Positions 1 to 5,706 of a DNA stretch of 5,944 nucleotides are shown here, in pieces (positions within the stretch are counted from its first letter, which is position 1; each line of letters begins with the position of its first letter). The position numbers and the translations under genes were made by a program. The notes beneath the pieces are model-generated. The model did not search any database and was not told the DNA's origin. It saw nothing but the letters and a program-made list of their open reading frames with translations. The stretch spans positions 1-5,944 of the forward strand of contig JAEWKX010000253.1 in assembly GCA_023393575.1 (NCBI GenBank), read 5' to 3'. This stretch comes from Pseudomonadota bacterium. GTDB lineage: Bacteria; Pseudomonadota; Alphaproteobacteria; Rhizobiales; Rhizobiaceae.

Positions 1-515
1 TCTTCATGTATCTGCTGATTGCTTACATCGATGACGCGTTCCGGGGCTGGCGTGACCGCGCCGCCTACCAGCCGGAGGGGGTTGATGCATTGGATATTGC
101 CGTCATCAAGGCCGCAACGATGATCGCGGCCAATCCTCTTGATAGCGCGATAGCTGCCAGGGCAATCAGTTCCTCCTCGTTTAACTCCGACTACTTCCTG
201 CGCGAATTCAAGAAGCGTGTAGGGCGAACTCCGCGGAAGTACCAGGAGTTCAAGCGGATGGAACGTGCCATGCACTTCCTCGAGGCCGGCCTTCCCGTGT
301 CTGAAGCCGCGGCCGAGGTCGGGTATTCCGATCCCTACTACTTCTCGCGAATGTTCAAGCGTACCATCGGTCTCAGTCCCCGCGCCCATGTCAACCGGGT
401 ACGCCGGAATCGCCACGGCGGACTTTTGGGCTTCGATGAACCGGAGCAGAATCGGTTGCTCAACGTTACGCCGGGCCTGGAGGTAGCGAGCGATGAGGAT
501 ATCACCGTTCGGTGA
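1..515 (+). CDS. AraC-family transcriptional regulator, C-terminal part (5' truncated by window edge)
   Basis: This is the DNA-binding end of an AraC/XylS-type regulator. Numbering from the first in-frame ATG (base 6), 169 residues are visible. The first helix-turn-helix lies at about residues 44-92, with the family pattern SDYFLREFKKRVGRTPRKY at 61-79. The second is at about 96-129, with VSEAAAEVGYSDPYYFSRMF at 98-117 and the closing GLSPRAHV. About 40 residues follow the domain and are not recognisable. The frame is open upstream of that ATG, no ribosome binding site can be seen, and family members are usually 250-320 residues. The gene therefore probably starts outside the window, and the missing part would hold the ligand or sensor domain, so the effector and targets cannot be stated. 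The gene after it is convergent, so the regulator is not in an operon with anything in the window. Confidence 0.85.
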   Translation, partial: FMYLLIAYIDDAFRGWRDRAAYQPEGVDALDIAVIKAATMIAANPLDSAIAARAISSSSFNSDYFLREFKKRVGRTPRKYQEFKRMERAMHFLEAGLPVSEAAAEVGYSDPYYFSRMFKRTIGLSPRAHVNRVRRNRHGGLLGFDEPEQNRLLNVTPGLEVASDEDITVR

Positions 516-565
516 TCGCCGTCAGCGATAGAAGGCAGTGAGGCCCAGGCGGCGGTTAAAATCCC

Positions 566-1039
566 CTATCGGCCGAAACTCACCAGCGAAATCTGTACGC
601 TCCACTCGTAGGCATCAAAGTCGATGACCGCAGGTCTCGGCGGGGTAAAGCCGTGGGGCAGAATGCCGTAGCAGACGATCGCCGTCTCGCCCGGCGAGAT
701 AATGCGGTCGCTGCGCAGGAAGGCGCGGTAACTTATGGACGAATGGCCCTTCAGCCGTGCCGTCAGGTCGAAGGACATCCGTTCCACCGGCTGCTCGTTG
801 CCGTTGTGGAACTCCACCATCATCGGCTGGCCGGGATCCGGGCAGGCCGAGCCGTCGGCGGCCGCCCCTGTGGTGATGGCCTCCTTCTGCGCGCTCCTTT
901 GCCGCTCCTCGCGTTCGGTCACCAGCCAGAGCGTGCCGCCCACGAGGAGCGCCACTGCCAGTACGACAGCCGCGGCCCGACGGTTGAGCACATAAACGAG
1001 AAGAACGACAGCAATTGCGGCGGCAACGGCCCAGGCCAT
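566..1039 (-). CDS. Hypothetical membrane-anchored protein with a probable periplasmic domain
   Basis: I do not recognise the family. The 157-residue product starts with two hydrophobic stretches, about residues 2-18 and 22-40, separated by the short basic turn NRR. They could be a tight helical hairpin or one long anchor. A charged linker (about 42-52, EREERQRSAQKE) follows, then a soluble region of about 100 residues that looks beta-rich (alternating pattern, PGETAIVCYG near 116-125). The soluble region has only two cysteines, C66 and C123; a disulfide would fit an extracytoplasmic location, but this is inference. The start is ATG at 1039: a GAGG element lies seven bases upstream, whereas a GTG one codon earlier would be too close to it. 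The gene is convergent with the AraC fragment and divergent from the small CxxC protein, so it is probably transcribed alone. Confidence 0.7.
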   Translation of the reverse strand: MAWAVAAAIAVVLLVYVLNRRAAAVVLAVALLVGGTLWLVTEREERQRSAQKEAITTGAAADGSACPDPGQPMMVEFHNGNEQPVERMSFDLTARLKGHSSISYRAFLRSDRIISPGETAIVCYGILPHGFTPPRPAVIDFDAYEWSVQISLVSFGR

Positions 1040-1238
1040 CACGCCACCTCGGGATTCGGACGATCATTCATGACCATTACAGTAGTCTGCAGACGAGCGA
1101 ATGCAACGTCTGCATCCGCCGATCCAAGGCACCCGCAACCACCGTTCACGACAATGCGCCTTTATGGTTGCATCGAATTTGTAGAATACCATTTTGAATT
1201 GTCATAGCGTCTCCCGCGTACCACTATGGGAGGATCGA
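1040..1238. promoter_or_regulatory. Divergent intergenic region with palindromic elements
   Basis: These 199 bases separate two genes pointing away from each other and should hold both promoters. A perfect 10-bp palindrome, GTCTGCAGAC, lies at 1085-1094, and its half GTCTGCA recurs at 1108-1114, 23 bp further on (about two helical turns). The second copy lies inside a 15-bp inverted repeat (ATGCA, five bases, TGCAT) at 1101-1115. A TAGAAT hexamer at 1182-1187 resembles a -10 box for the + strand gene, but no good -35 lies 16-18 bp upstream. The repeats are seen directly; an operator role is a guess. Confidence 0.35.
1228..1233 (+). promoter_or_regulatory. Ribosome binding site fixing the start of the CxxC small protein
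   Basis: GGGAGG lies five bases before the ATG at 1239. It fixes that ATG as the start rather than the in-frame upstream ATG at 1194, which would add 15 residues of no recognisable character. It is also the best sign that this very short frame is really translated. Confidence 0.75.
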
Positions 1239-1400
1239 ATGGCATACCGCAGGCGGAATGGCAGCGACACGTGGCATTGGTGCAGCAATTGCGGCAACTG
1301 GCCGACCACGAACAATGACGAGCGCCCAACGAAACCGGGCAGTGGCGACCTCTGCAACGAGTGCAAACGGAAAGACGCAGACGGCACCTGCAAGAAGTAG
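1239..1400 (+). CDS. Small zinc-ribbon-like protein (CxxC...CxxC), function unknown
   Basis: The product is 53 residues, basic at the N-terminus (AYRRRNGSD), with two cysteine pairs: CSNC at 15-18 and CNEC at 39-42, 20 residues apart, plus a single C51. Two CxxC knuckles at that spacing suggest one bound zinc ion, as in zinc ribbons. The ring-rich WHWC and NWPT segments around the first knuckle would pack such a small fold. Similar short proteins of unknown function are, to my recollection, widespread in proteobacteria; I cannot check this here. The strong ribosome binding site and the conserved-looking composition argue for a real gene. It has its own upstream region, and its nearest downstream neighbour is convergent, so it is probably monocistronic. 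A role in binding nucleic acid or protein is possible but not shown. Confidence 0.75.
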   Translation: MAYRRRNGSDTWHWCSNCGNWPTTNNDERPTKPGSGDLCNECKRKDADGTCKK

Positions 1401-1484
1401 CCGCCGCCATCCCGGCGCCCCTGGACCTGGAGAAAGGAGCTTCACCGCGCCTTCGTCGTTGCCAAAAGAATGCCGCCCATGATG

Positions 1485-1856
1485 TTATCGTGACGGCCGT
1501 CCCACGAGCATCACCAGCAGCGGGAAGAGGAGCGGCAGAAGAAGCATGGCGGCGAGGGCGAGGTGGGCAGGCATAGTGAGGACCGGCTTCCATCCGAGCT
1601 CAGAGTCGGTCAGGAACCCATAGGCGATCGCAAACAGGCCGAGCAAGATTAGGCCATGAAGCGCGGCCCCTGCTACCTCGGAGACGAAAGCAGGGGCGAT
1701 TATCCCGAAGCAGACGGCGTAGGCCGTCATTCCGTGAATTAGGGTCGACACGAACCACACGGAGTACCCAGCTACTGCAACAGCCTTCCGGATCGCGGAA
1801 GTTCGCCCGGATCGAGATCCAGCACTAAGATCCGCGACGTCTCCTACCGGTGACAT
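1485..1856 (-). CDS. Small multi-pass inner-membrane protein, unknown function
   Basis: This 123-residue product has a polar N-terminus of about 23 residues (SPVGDVADLSAGSRSGR), then is almost entirely hydrophobic. Likely membrane segments are about 24-42, 43-58 (weaker), 60-81 and 95-118, which gives three or four helices with short loops (TDSELGWKP at 82-90). I see no catalytic or transporter motif and do not recognise the family. The ATG at 1856 has only a weak GGAATT-like element upstream. It begins 33 bases after the stop of the dehydrogenase gene on the same strand, so it is probably the last gene of that transcript and may depend on translation from upstream. The gene ending from the left (+ strand) is convergent, 84 bases away. 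Confidence 0.65.
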   Translation of the reverse strand: MSPVGDVADLSAGSRSGRTSAIRKAVAVAGYSVWFVSTLIHGMTAYAVCFGIIAPAFVSEVAGAALHGLILLGLFAIAYGFLTDSELGWKPVLTMPAHLALAAMLLLPLLFPLLVMLVGRPSR

Positions 1857-1889
1857 TGATGCAATTCCGGGCTGCCGCCGACCCCTGCA

Positions 1890-2900
1890 TTACCGCCCGC
1901 CCTTTCGCCGCAGCAGGAGGCGTGTGGCGGCTAGCAGGGCCAGCCCCGCACCGGCAAGCACGAGCCTCGCACCGGCGGCGCTGATCGCGCCGACCGAGCG
2001 GGAGGCTTCGGTGCCGAACCGACCTTCCCGCACTCCGTCCTCCGGATCCAGCGGCTCGAACAGGTTGTCGCGACGCGACGGGGAAACGGGATTTTTGTCC
2101 AGCTGCCCCTCATAGGCCTGGTTGGCGGCCATCCAGTCGGTAACGCCCGGCAACGCCAGGCCACCGACGATGGTCCTGACGGTGGGCATCCCGACCCACA
2201 GTTCGCGCGGCGCATGGATCGCAGCGCGGTAGATTTCCGCGGCGACCGCCTCGGGTGTAAAAACCGGTGCTACGGGCCGCGGCTCGTGATCCATCTTGCA
2301 GCGTGCCCAACTGAACTGCGGCGTGTTCACCGCTGGCAAATGCACCATGGTGATCCGTATCGGCGACCTGTCGTGGATAAGCTCGCTGCGGAGCGAATCG
2401 ACGAAGCCGCGGGTCGCCGCCTTGGCGCCGCAATAGGCGGCCTGCAGCGGGATGGAACGATAGGCGAGCGCCGAGCCGACGCAGACGATGGTGCCGCCAC
2501 CGGCCCTCCTCATGTGTTCGAGCGCCGCCATGGTTCCGTGGACCTGGCCGAGATAGGTGACCTCCGTCACCCGTCTCAACTCGTCCGGCGCGAGCTTGCC
2601 GACGGGGCCGAACACGGTCACCATGGCATTGTTGATCCAGACATCGATCTGTCCCCAGGCGGAGACAACATGATCCGCGGCCTGGCGAACCGCTCCGGCA
2701 TCGGCGACATCCACCGGAATGGCGATCACCTGCCCTCCCGCGGCATTGGCTTCTGCGACGACAGCATCCAACCGCTTGCGGCCACGGGCGAGTAGGGCAA
2801 TGCGCCAGCCACGGCTGGCAAAGGCAAGAGCTGCCGCACGCCCCACGCCTGCGGAGCCCCCGGTGATCACGACCGTTCGCAAGTCAGCAGATGTCTGCAT
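1890..2900 (-). CDS. SDR-family NAD(P)-dependent oxidoreductase with hydrophobic C-terminal tail
   Basis: This is a classical short-chain dehydrogenase/reductase, a Rossmann-fold enzyme that oxidises an alcohol or reduces a carbonyl; the substrate is unknown. The cofactor motif TGGSAGVG lies at residues 13-20, and NNA at 90-92. The active site has S143 (in VGSALAY), Y156 and K160 (YCGAK). R39 and R41 after the second strand favour NADP(H). The helix-4 position that is often Asn is Thr or Tyr here (VTEVTYLG, 111-118), which I believe is usual in this subgroup. At 336 residues it is longer than the usual 250. The extra part holds the NLFEPLDPEDG stretch (279-289) and a hydrophobic stretch at about 305-326 that ends in basic LLLRRK, consistent with a C-terminal membrane anchor. 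The ATG at 2900 is preceded by GGAGG at 2907-2911. It is probably cotranscribed with the membrane gene that follows. Confidence 0.92.
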   Translation of the reverse strand: MQTSADLRTVVITGGSAGVGRAAALAFASRGWRIALLARGRKRLDAVVAEANAAGGQVIAIPVDVADAGAVRQAADHVVSAWGQIDVWINNAMVTVFGPVGKLAPDELRRVTEVTYLGQVHGTMAALEHMRRAGGGTIVCVGSALAYRSIPLQAAYCGAKAATRGFVDSLRSELIHDRSPIRITMVHLPAVNTPQFSWARCKMDHEPRPVAPVFTPEAVAAEIYRAAIHAPRELWVGMPTVRTIVGGLALPGVTDWMAANQAYEGQLDKNPVSPSRRDNLFEPLDPEDGVREGRFGTEASRSVGAISAAGARLVLAGAGLALLAATRLLLRRKGGR

Positions 2901-2998
2901 CGCCAGCCTCCGTTATCGAACCGGTGGATACAACGCGCGCAGGCCGCGCTTGTTCACCCGCGAAAGGAAGAGATCAGCCTTGCTGCATGGTCAGGCTG

Positions 2999-3331
2999 TC
3001 AGGCGGCCATCTTCTCGCAGCTTTCGGCACACCTGCGGCACGCATCCACACAGGATTGCATGTCGCCGATCCGCTCGCAGTCATCGGCGCATTGCCGGCA
3101 GATCTCGGCACATTCGCGGCAGGTATGCTTGTGATGTTCGGTACCGATCAGCATGAAATGGGCGGAGGTCCTGCATATCTCCGCACAAGCCATCATCAGT
3201 TTGAAGTGGACGGGCTCGGTATGCTTGCCGCCCATCTCCAGGCAGTGCCCCATGGCCATGGACAGGCATTCTGCGTAACAGGCCAGGCAGTTGTCGATGC
3301 AGGCCTTCATTTCCGGGGACAAGTGATGCAT
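2999..3331 (-). CDS. Four-helix-bundle copper-binding protein (Csp3-like, DUF326)
   Basis: The 110-residue product has 16 cysteines, at 11, 15, 18, 22, 30, 49, 53, 71, 74, 78, 81, 85, 94, 98, 101 and 105. They recur as CxxxC and CxxC along predicted helices, the hallmark of the copper-storage proteins (Csp), which fill the core of a four-helix bundle with Cu(I) thiolates and form tetramers. Histidines are also frequent (H2, H3, H29, H37, H42, H58, H66, H67, H69). No signal peptide is present: the N-terminus (MHHLSPEMKACIDNC) is polar. It is therefore the cytosolic Csp3 type rather than the exported Csp1 type, and the length matches Csp3. Its likely job is storing or buffering Cu(I). The ATG at 3331 has a near-perfect GGAAGGAG ribosome binding site at 3338-3345. 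The dehydrogenase gene starts 98 bases downstream on the same strand. Confidence 0.92.
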   Translation of the reverse strand: MHHLSPEMKACIDNCLACYAECLSMAMGHCLEMGGKHTEPVHFKLMMACAEICRTSAHFMLIGTEHHKHTCRECAEICRQCADDCERIGDMQSCVDACRRCAESCEKMAA

Positions 3332-3424
3332 CTGGTTCTCCTTCCGATATCGTGGACTACCTTGCGGCTCGACGATCTAGAGGCCGAGTAGCCCTCCGGA
3401 CGGGAACACCGGGAAAATGCCAAG

Positions 3425-3439
3425 GTTCCATTCTGGAAC
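3425..3439. promoter_or_regulatory. Perfect dyad upstream of the copper-storage gene (candidate operator)
   Basis: GTTCCATTCTGGAAC is a perfect inverted repeat (six-base arms, three-base centre), 94 bases upstream of the copper-storage start and on the far side of the omp terminator, so it belongs to the copper gene's control region. On the minus strand a TTGACC (-35-like, 3456-3461) is followed 20 bases later by CAGAAT (3430-3435), which falls inside the dyad. Elongated spacers occur in promoters controlled by MerR-type copper regulators. There, however, the dyad lies between the two boxes, and here it overlaps the -10, so it is not a standard CueR/HmrR site. The regulator is unknown. Confidence 0.35.
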
Positions 3440-3463
3440 GGACGCTGACGGTGACGGTCAAAC

Positions 3464-3496
3464 AAAAAAACCGGCATCGGAAGCCGACGCCGGTTT
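3464..3496 (-). terminator. Rho-independent terminator of the outer-membrane protein gene
   Basis: On the minus strand a 13-bp stem (arms 3484-3496 and 3468-3480, AAACCGGC... pairing with ...GCCGGTTT, with one G-U pair) closes a three-base loop and runs into seven consecutive Ts. It begins 23 bases after the omp stop codon. It should end omp transcription before the copper-storage gene. Confidence 0.95.
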
Positions 3497-3519
3497 CGGT
3501 GTTCGATTGTTGGAAGGCC

Positions 3520-4146
3520 TTAGAACCTGTAGTTCACGCCGGCCTTGATCGTGTGGTCGCTGACATTGCTCTCAGACGTGGAGACACCGTCGAAGCTGCG
3601 CACGTCGCCGGTGCGGGTGTAGTTGTATTCGACGCGGCCGGAGATCTGTTCGTTGAACTTCTGCTCCACGCCGGCACCGAGCAACCAGCCGGGCTTCCAG
3701 CCGTCCGGGCCCTCGGCGGTGGACGTGTCACGCAGGCTGGTCATCGTGGCACCGGCCGTGCCGTAGACGAGCGTATCGCCAAGCGGGGCGCCGACCTTCG
3801 CCTTCGCGGCGACGCGGTAACGCTCCTTCAACTCGCCGCCGGGAACGTCAACCTCCGTGTCGCCCATGTGCGAAAGCTCAAGTTCGCCGCCGACGACGGC
3901 GCCGCCCATTTCGGCATTGTAGCCACCCTGGATGCCGCCCATGAATTCGCTCTCGCCGGACAGCGGCATGCCGTGGTCCGAGCTTGTGCCGGCATGGAGA
4001 CCGACATAGGCGCCGCTCCAGCCCCCGGTAGAGACGGATGGCTCCTCGTAAGCGGGCGCGGGTTCCGAATAGGTAAGATCCGCTGCCCAGGCGGGGCTTG
4101 CGGCAAATGCGGCGACGATCGCCAGAACATAGGGCTTGTTGGTCAT
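3520..4146 (-). CDS. Small outer-membrane beta-barrel protein (Omp25/RopB-like)
   Basis: The 208-residue precursor has a Sec signal peptide at 1-21 (MTNKPYVLAIVAAFAASPAWA, cleavage before ADLTY), leaving about 187 mature residues. A short proline-rich, acidic linker (SEPAPAYEEPSVS, 27-39) follows. Next comes WSGAYVGLHAG at 43-53, the first-strand pattern of the alphaproteobacterial Omp25/Omp31/RopB barrels. The rest alternates Gly-rich turns and amphipathic strands and ends VNYRF, with the terminal Phe that serves as the Bam-complex insertion signal. An eight-stranded barrel is expected, acting in envelope integrity and surface properties rather than as a large general porin. The ATG has GGAG six bases upstream (4153-4156). 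The gene is followed by a strong terminator and preceded by its own 246-base upstream region, so it is monocistronic. Which paralogue it is cannot be told. Confidence 0.9.
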   Translation of the reverse strand: MTNKPYVLAIVAAFAASPAWAADLTYSEPAPAYEEPSVSTGGWSGAYVGLHAGTSSDHGMPLSGESEFMGGIQGGYNAEMGGAVVGGELELSHMGDTEVDVPGGELKERYRVAAKAKVGAPLGDTLVYGTAGATMTSLRDTSTAEGPDGWKPGWLLGAGVEQKFNEQISGRVEYNYTRTGDVRSFDGVSTSESNVSDHTIKAGVNYRF

Positions 4147-4353
4147 GATCTACTCCGTACAGGGCCCGGCACCCCGACAAGGACACGGGCTTTACTCAGT
4201 TACACATCCCGCGGCGGTCGCGACCTCCATACAGCCCCGTCAGGCCGACCACCGGCAAGTCCGTTCTGAATTTCACGAATTCATAAACGGTCTCTTAACT
4301 TCGGGTCGACCGGCGCCACGGCGTCGATCAACAAGTGTAACAAGACCGAGAGG
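4147..4353 (-). promoter_or_regulatory. Upstream region of the omp gene, with an AT-rich dyad
   Basis: This region between the ftsZ hairpin and the omp start holds no credible gene. A perfect inverted repeat, TGAATT-TCACG-AATTCA, lies at 4267-4283, about 120 bases upstream of the omp start in an otherwise GC-rich stretch; it may be an operator. On the minus strand TTGCCG followed 18 bases later by CTGTAT (near 4255 and 4230) could be a promoter, but the match is poor. Confidence 0.3.
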
Positions 4354-4382
4354 GTGATGCCGTCGGAGGAAGACGGCATCAC
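4354..4382 (-). terminator. Hairpin just after ftsZ (probable terminator without a U-tract)
   Basis: A perfect 11-bp inverted repeat (GTGATGCCGTC at 4354-4364 and GACGGCATCAC at 4372-4382, seven-base loop) starts 10 bases after the ftsZ stop. The position suits a terminator. On the minus strand it is followed by CCTCTCGG, not by a run of Ts, so it may instead be a 3'-end stabiliser or a Rho-dependent stop. Confidence 0.55.
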
Positions 4383-4392
4383 AAATATCCGC

Positions 4393-5430
4393 CTACTGCA
4401 GGAAGCGCGGCACGGGCGCCGCGGCATCGACGGCCACGCCGTTGACCGGCTCGGCGACACTGCCCTGACCGCCATCGAGGCCGGTGGCAACGACCGAGAC
4501 GCGGAACTTGCCGTCGAGTTCCCGGTCGAAGATCGCGCCGACGACGATGTCGGCATCGTCCATGACCTCGTCACGGATGCGGCTCGCCGCTTCATCCACC
4601 TCGAACAGGGTCATGTCGGAGCCGCCCGAAATCGAAATCAGCACACCCTTGGCACCCTTCATGGAGATCTCGTCCAGCAGCGGATTGGCGATCGCGGCCT
4701 CGGCAGCTACAAGGGCGCGACCGTCACCGGACGCCTCCCCGGTGCCCATCATCGCCCGTCCCATTCCCTTCATCACCGACTTCACATCGGCAAAGTCGAG
4801 GTTGATCAGGCCTTCCTTGACGATCAGGTCGGTAATGCAGCCGACACCGGAGAACAGGACCTTGTCGGCCGTCATGAAGGCATCGGCGAAGGTCGTCTTG
4901 GCGTCGGCGATGCGAAACAGGTTCTGGTTCGGGATGACGATGACCGTGTCGGCGGCGCGGCGCAACTCCTCGATGCCGGCTTCCGCCGTCTTCATGCGGC
5001 GGTTGCCCTCGAAGGTGAATGGCTTGGTCACCACGCCGACCGTGAGGATACCGGCGTTGCGAGCCGCCTGGGCGATCACCGGTGCGGCCCCGGTGCCGGT
5101 CCCGCCGCCCATGCCGGCGGTGACGAAGCACATATGACACCCGGACAGATGATCCATGATCTCATCGATCGATTCTTCCGCCGCTGCACGACCGATTTCC
5201 GGAAGCGACCCCGCTCCCAGGCCCTCGGTGACCGCCGTACCGAGCTGGATGCGACGGGAGGCCTTCGAGGTCGCCAGTACCTGCGCATCGGTATTTGCGG
5301 CGATGAACTCCACGCCCTCCAGATCCTCGACAATCATGTTGTTGATGGCGTTACCGCCGCCGCCGCCCACACCGATCACGGTGATCTTGGGCCGCATTTC
5401 CGTGATCATGTGCTTCTTGTCTTCCGACAT
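4393..5430 (-). CDS. ftsZ: Short cell-division protein FtsZ paralogue (FtsZ2-type), GTPase core with minimal tail
   Basis: This is a tubulin-like GTPase of 345 residues. The nucleotide-binding loop GVGGGGGN is at 20-27, and the tubulin signature GGGTGTG at 108-114. The T7 synergy loop NLDFADV is at 210-216, with N210, D212 and D215 intact, so GTP hydrolysis on polymer assembly is expected. The core ends near VVATG (313-317). Only about 28 residues follow, instead of the long linker (over 200 residues) of the main rhizobial FtsZ. Sinorhizobium meliloti is known to have such a short second FtsZ. The tail nevertheless ends PVPRFLQ, which resembles the (I/V)PxFL core of the FtsZ C-terminal peptide. 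The start is ATG at 5430, with AAGGA at 5438-5442; a GTG at 5466 is in frame but has no good ribosome site. No ftsA, ftsQ or mur genes are adjacent, so this is not the dcw-cluster ftsZ. An accessory or modulating role in division is likely. Confidence 0.95.
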   Translation of the reverse strand: MSEDKKHMITEMRPKITVIGVGGGGGNAINNMIVEDLEGVEFIAANTDAQVLATSKASRRIQLGTAVTEGLGAGSLPEIGRAAAEESIDEIMDHLSGCHMCFVTAGMGGGTGTGAAPVIAQAARNAGILTVGVVTKPFTFEGNRRMKTAEAGIEELRRAADTVIVIPNQNLFRIADAKTTFADAFMTADKVLFSGVGCITDLIVKEGLINLDFADVKSVMKGMGRAMMGTGEASGDGRALVAAEAAIANPLLDEISMKGAKGVLISISGGSDMTLFEVDEAASRIRDEVMDDADIVVGAIFDRELDGKFRVSVVATGLDGGQGSVAEPVNGVAVDAAAPVPRFLQ

Positions 5431-5437
5431 CAAACAG

Positions 5438-5442
5438 TCCTT
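5438..5442 (-). promoter_or_regulatory. Ribosome binding site of the short ftsZ
   Basis: AAGGA on the minus strand lies seven bases before the ATG at 5430. It supports the 345-residue start over the GTG twelve codons upstream. The added residues of the longer form would also lie outside the usual FtsZ N-terminal pattern. Confidence 0.65.
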
Positions 5443-5535
5443 TGCGCCATACTCCGCTTCCGGCACCGTAACGGCACCGGCGAATCGATTGCGAGATTAG
5501 GCCGTCAACAAGGCAGAGGCACGGCGAAAGGACAA

Positions 5536-5581
5536 GCTCTCGCCGCAATTCCGGTCTTGCGGGATTTCGTGCCGCGAGAGC
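5536..5581 (-). other. Potential stem-loop in the ftsZ upstream region
   Basis: GCTCTCGC (5536-5543) and GCGAGAGC (5574-5581) form a perfect 8-bp outer stem. Inside it CGCAA (5544-5548) pairs with TTGCG (5557-5561) directly on top, leaving an eight-base loop and a 12-base bulge on one side. It lies 105 bases upstream of the ftsZ start and after the terminator of the preceding gene. It could be a structured leader or a binding site; no known riboswitch or RNA family is recognised. Confidence 0.35.
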
Positions 5582-5609
5582 AGACATAGGCTACGGAACC
5601 GCCGACAAG

Positions 5610-5640
5610 AAAAAGCCCTGCCTCAGGGGAAAGGCAGGGC
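5610..5640 (-). terminator. Rho-independent terminator of the right-edge membrane gene
   Basis: On the minus strand a 9-bp GC-rich stem (GCCCTGCCT pairing with AGGCAGGGC, arms 5632-5640 and 5615-5623) with an eight-base loop is followed by five Ts. It lies 66 bases after the stop of the membrane protein gene and separates it from ftsZ. Confidence 0.92.
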
Positions 5641-5706
5641 AAGTTGACTGGAGGTCATTCAGGTTGTTGTCGGCGGCGACAGGGGAGAACGCCGCCTCGT
5701 TATAAC

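Noticed and set aside
653..1207. 184-residue open frame on + across the hypothetical membrane protein
   Set aside because: It overlaps a minus-strand gene with clear membrane segments and a ribosome binding site, and continues through the divergent control region.
1402..1417. CGCCG/CGGCG hairpin after the CxxC small protein as a terminator
   Set aside because: Five-bp stem without a U-tract; such repeats are expected by chance at this GC content.
2214..2795. 193-residue open frame on + opposite the dehydrogenase
   Set aside because: Antisense shadow of a gene with intact SDR motifs; low-complexity Arg/Gly/His-rich product.
2975..2998. Inverted repeat CAGCCT/AGGCTG just after the copper-storage stop as a terminator
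   Set aside because: Only six base pairs with a 12-base loop and no T-run; too weak to claim an end of transcription before the dehydrogenase gene.
3352..4269. 305-residue open frame on + opposite the omp gene
   Set aside because: It runs through the omp terminator and across the omp gene in antisense. Its product has no family character, while the opposite strand has a signal peptide and a barrel with a terminal Phe.
4136..4357. 73-residue open frame on + in the omp upstream region
   Set aside because: No ribosome binding site, an unstructured Arg/Pro/Ser-rich product, and it overlaps both the omp start and the ftsZ hairpin.
5461..5479. Tandem CGGCACCG copies upstream of ftsZ
   Set aside because: Two 8-bp copies only, GC-rich, with no further copies nearby; could be chance and do not support an iteron or operator array.
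4354..5589. 411-residue open frame on + opposite ftsZ
   Set aside because: It lies antisense to an unmistakable ftsZ, has no recognisable domain, and is explained by the high GC3 of the real gene, which removes stops from the opposite strand.
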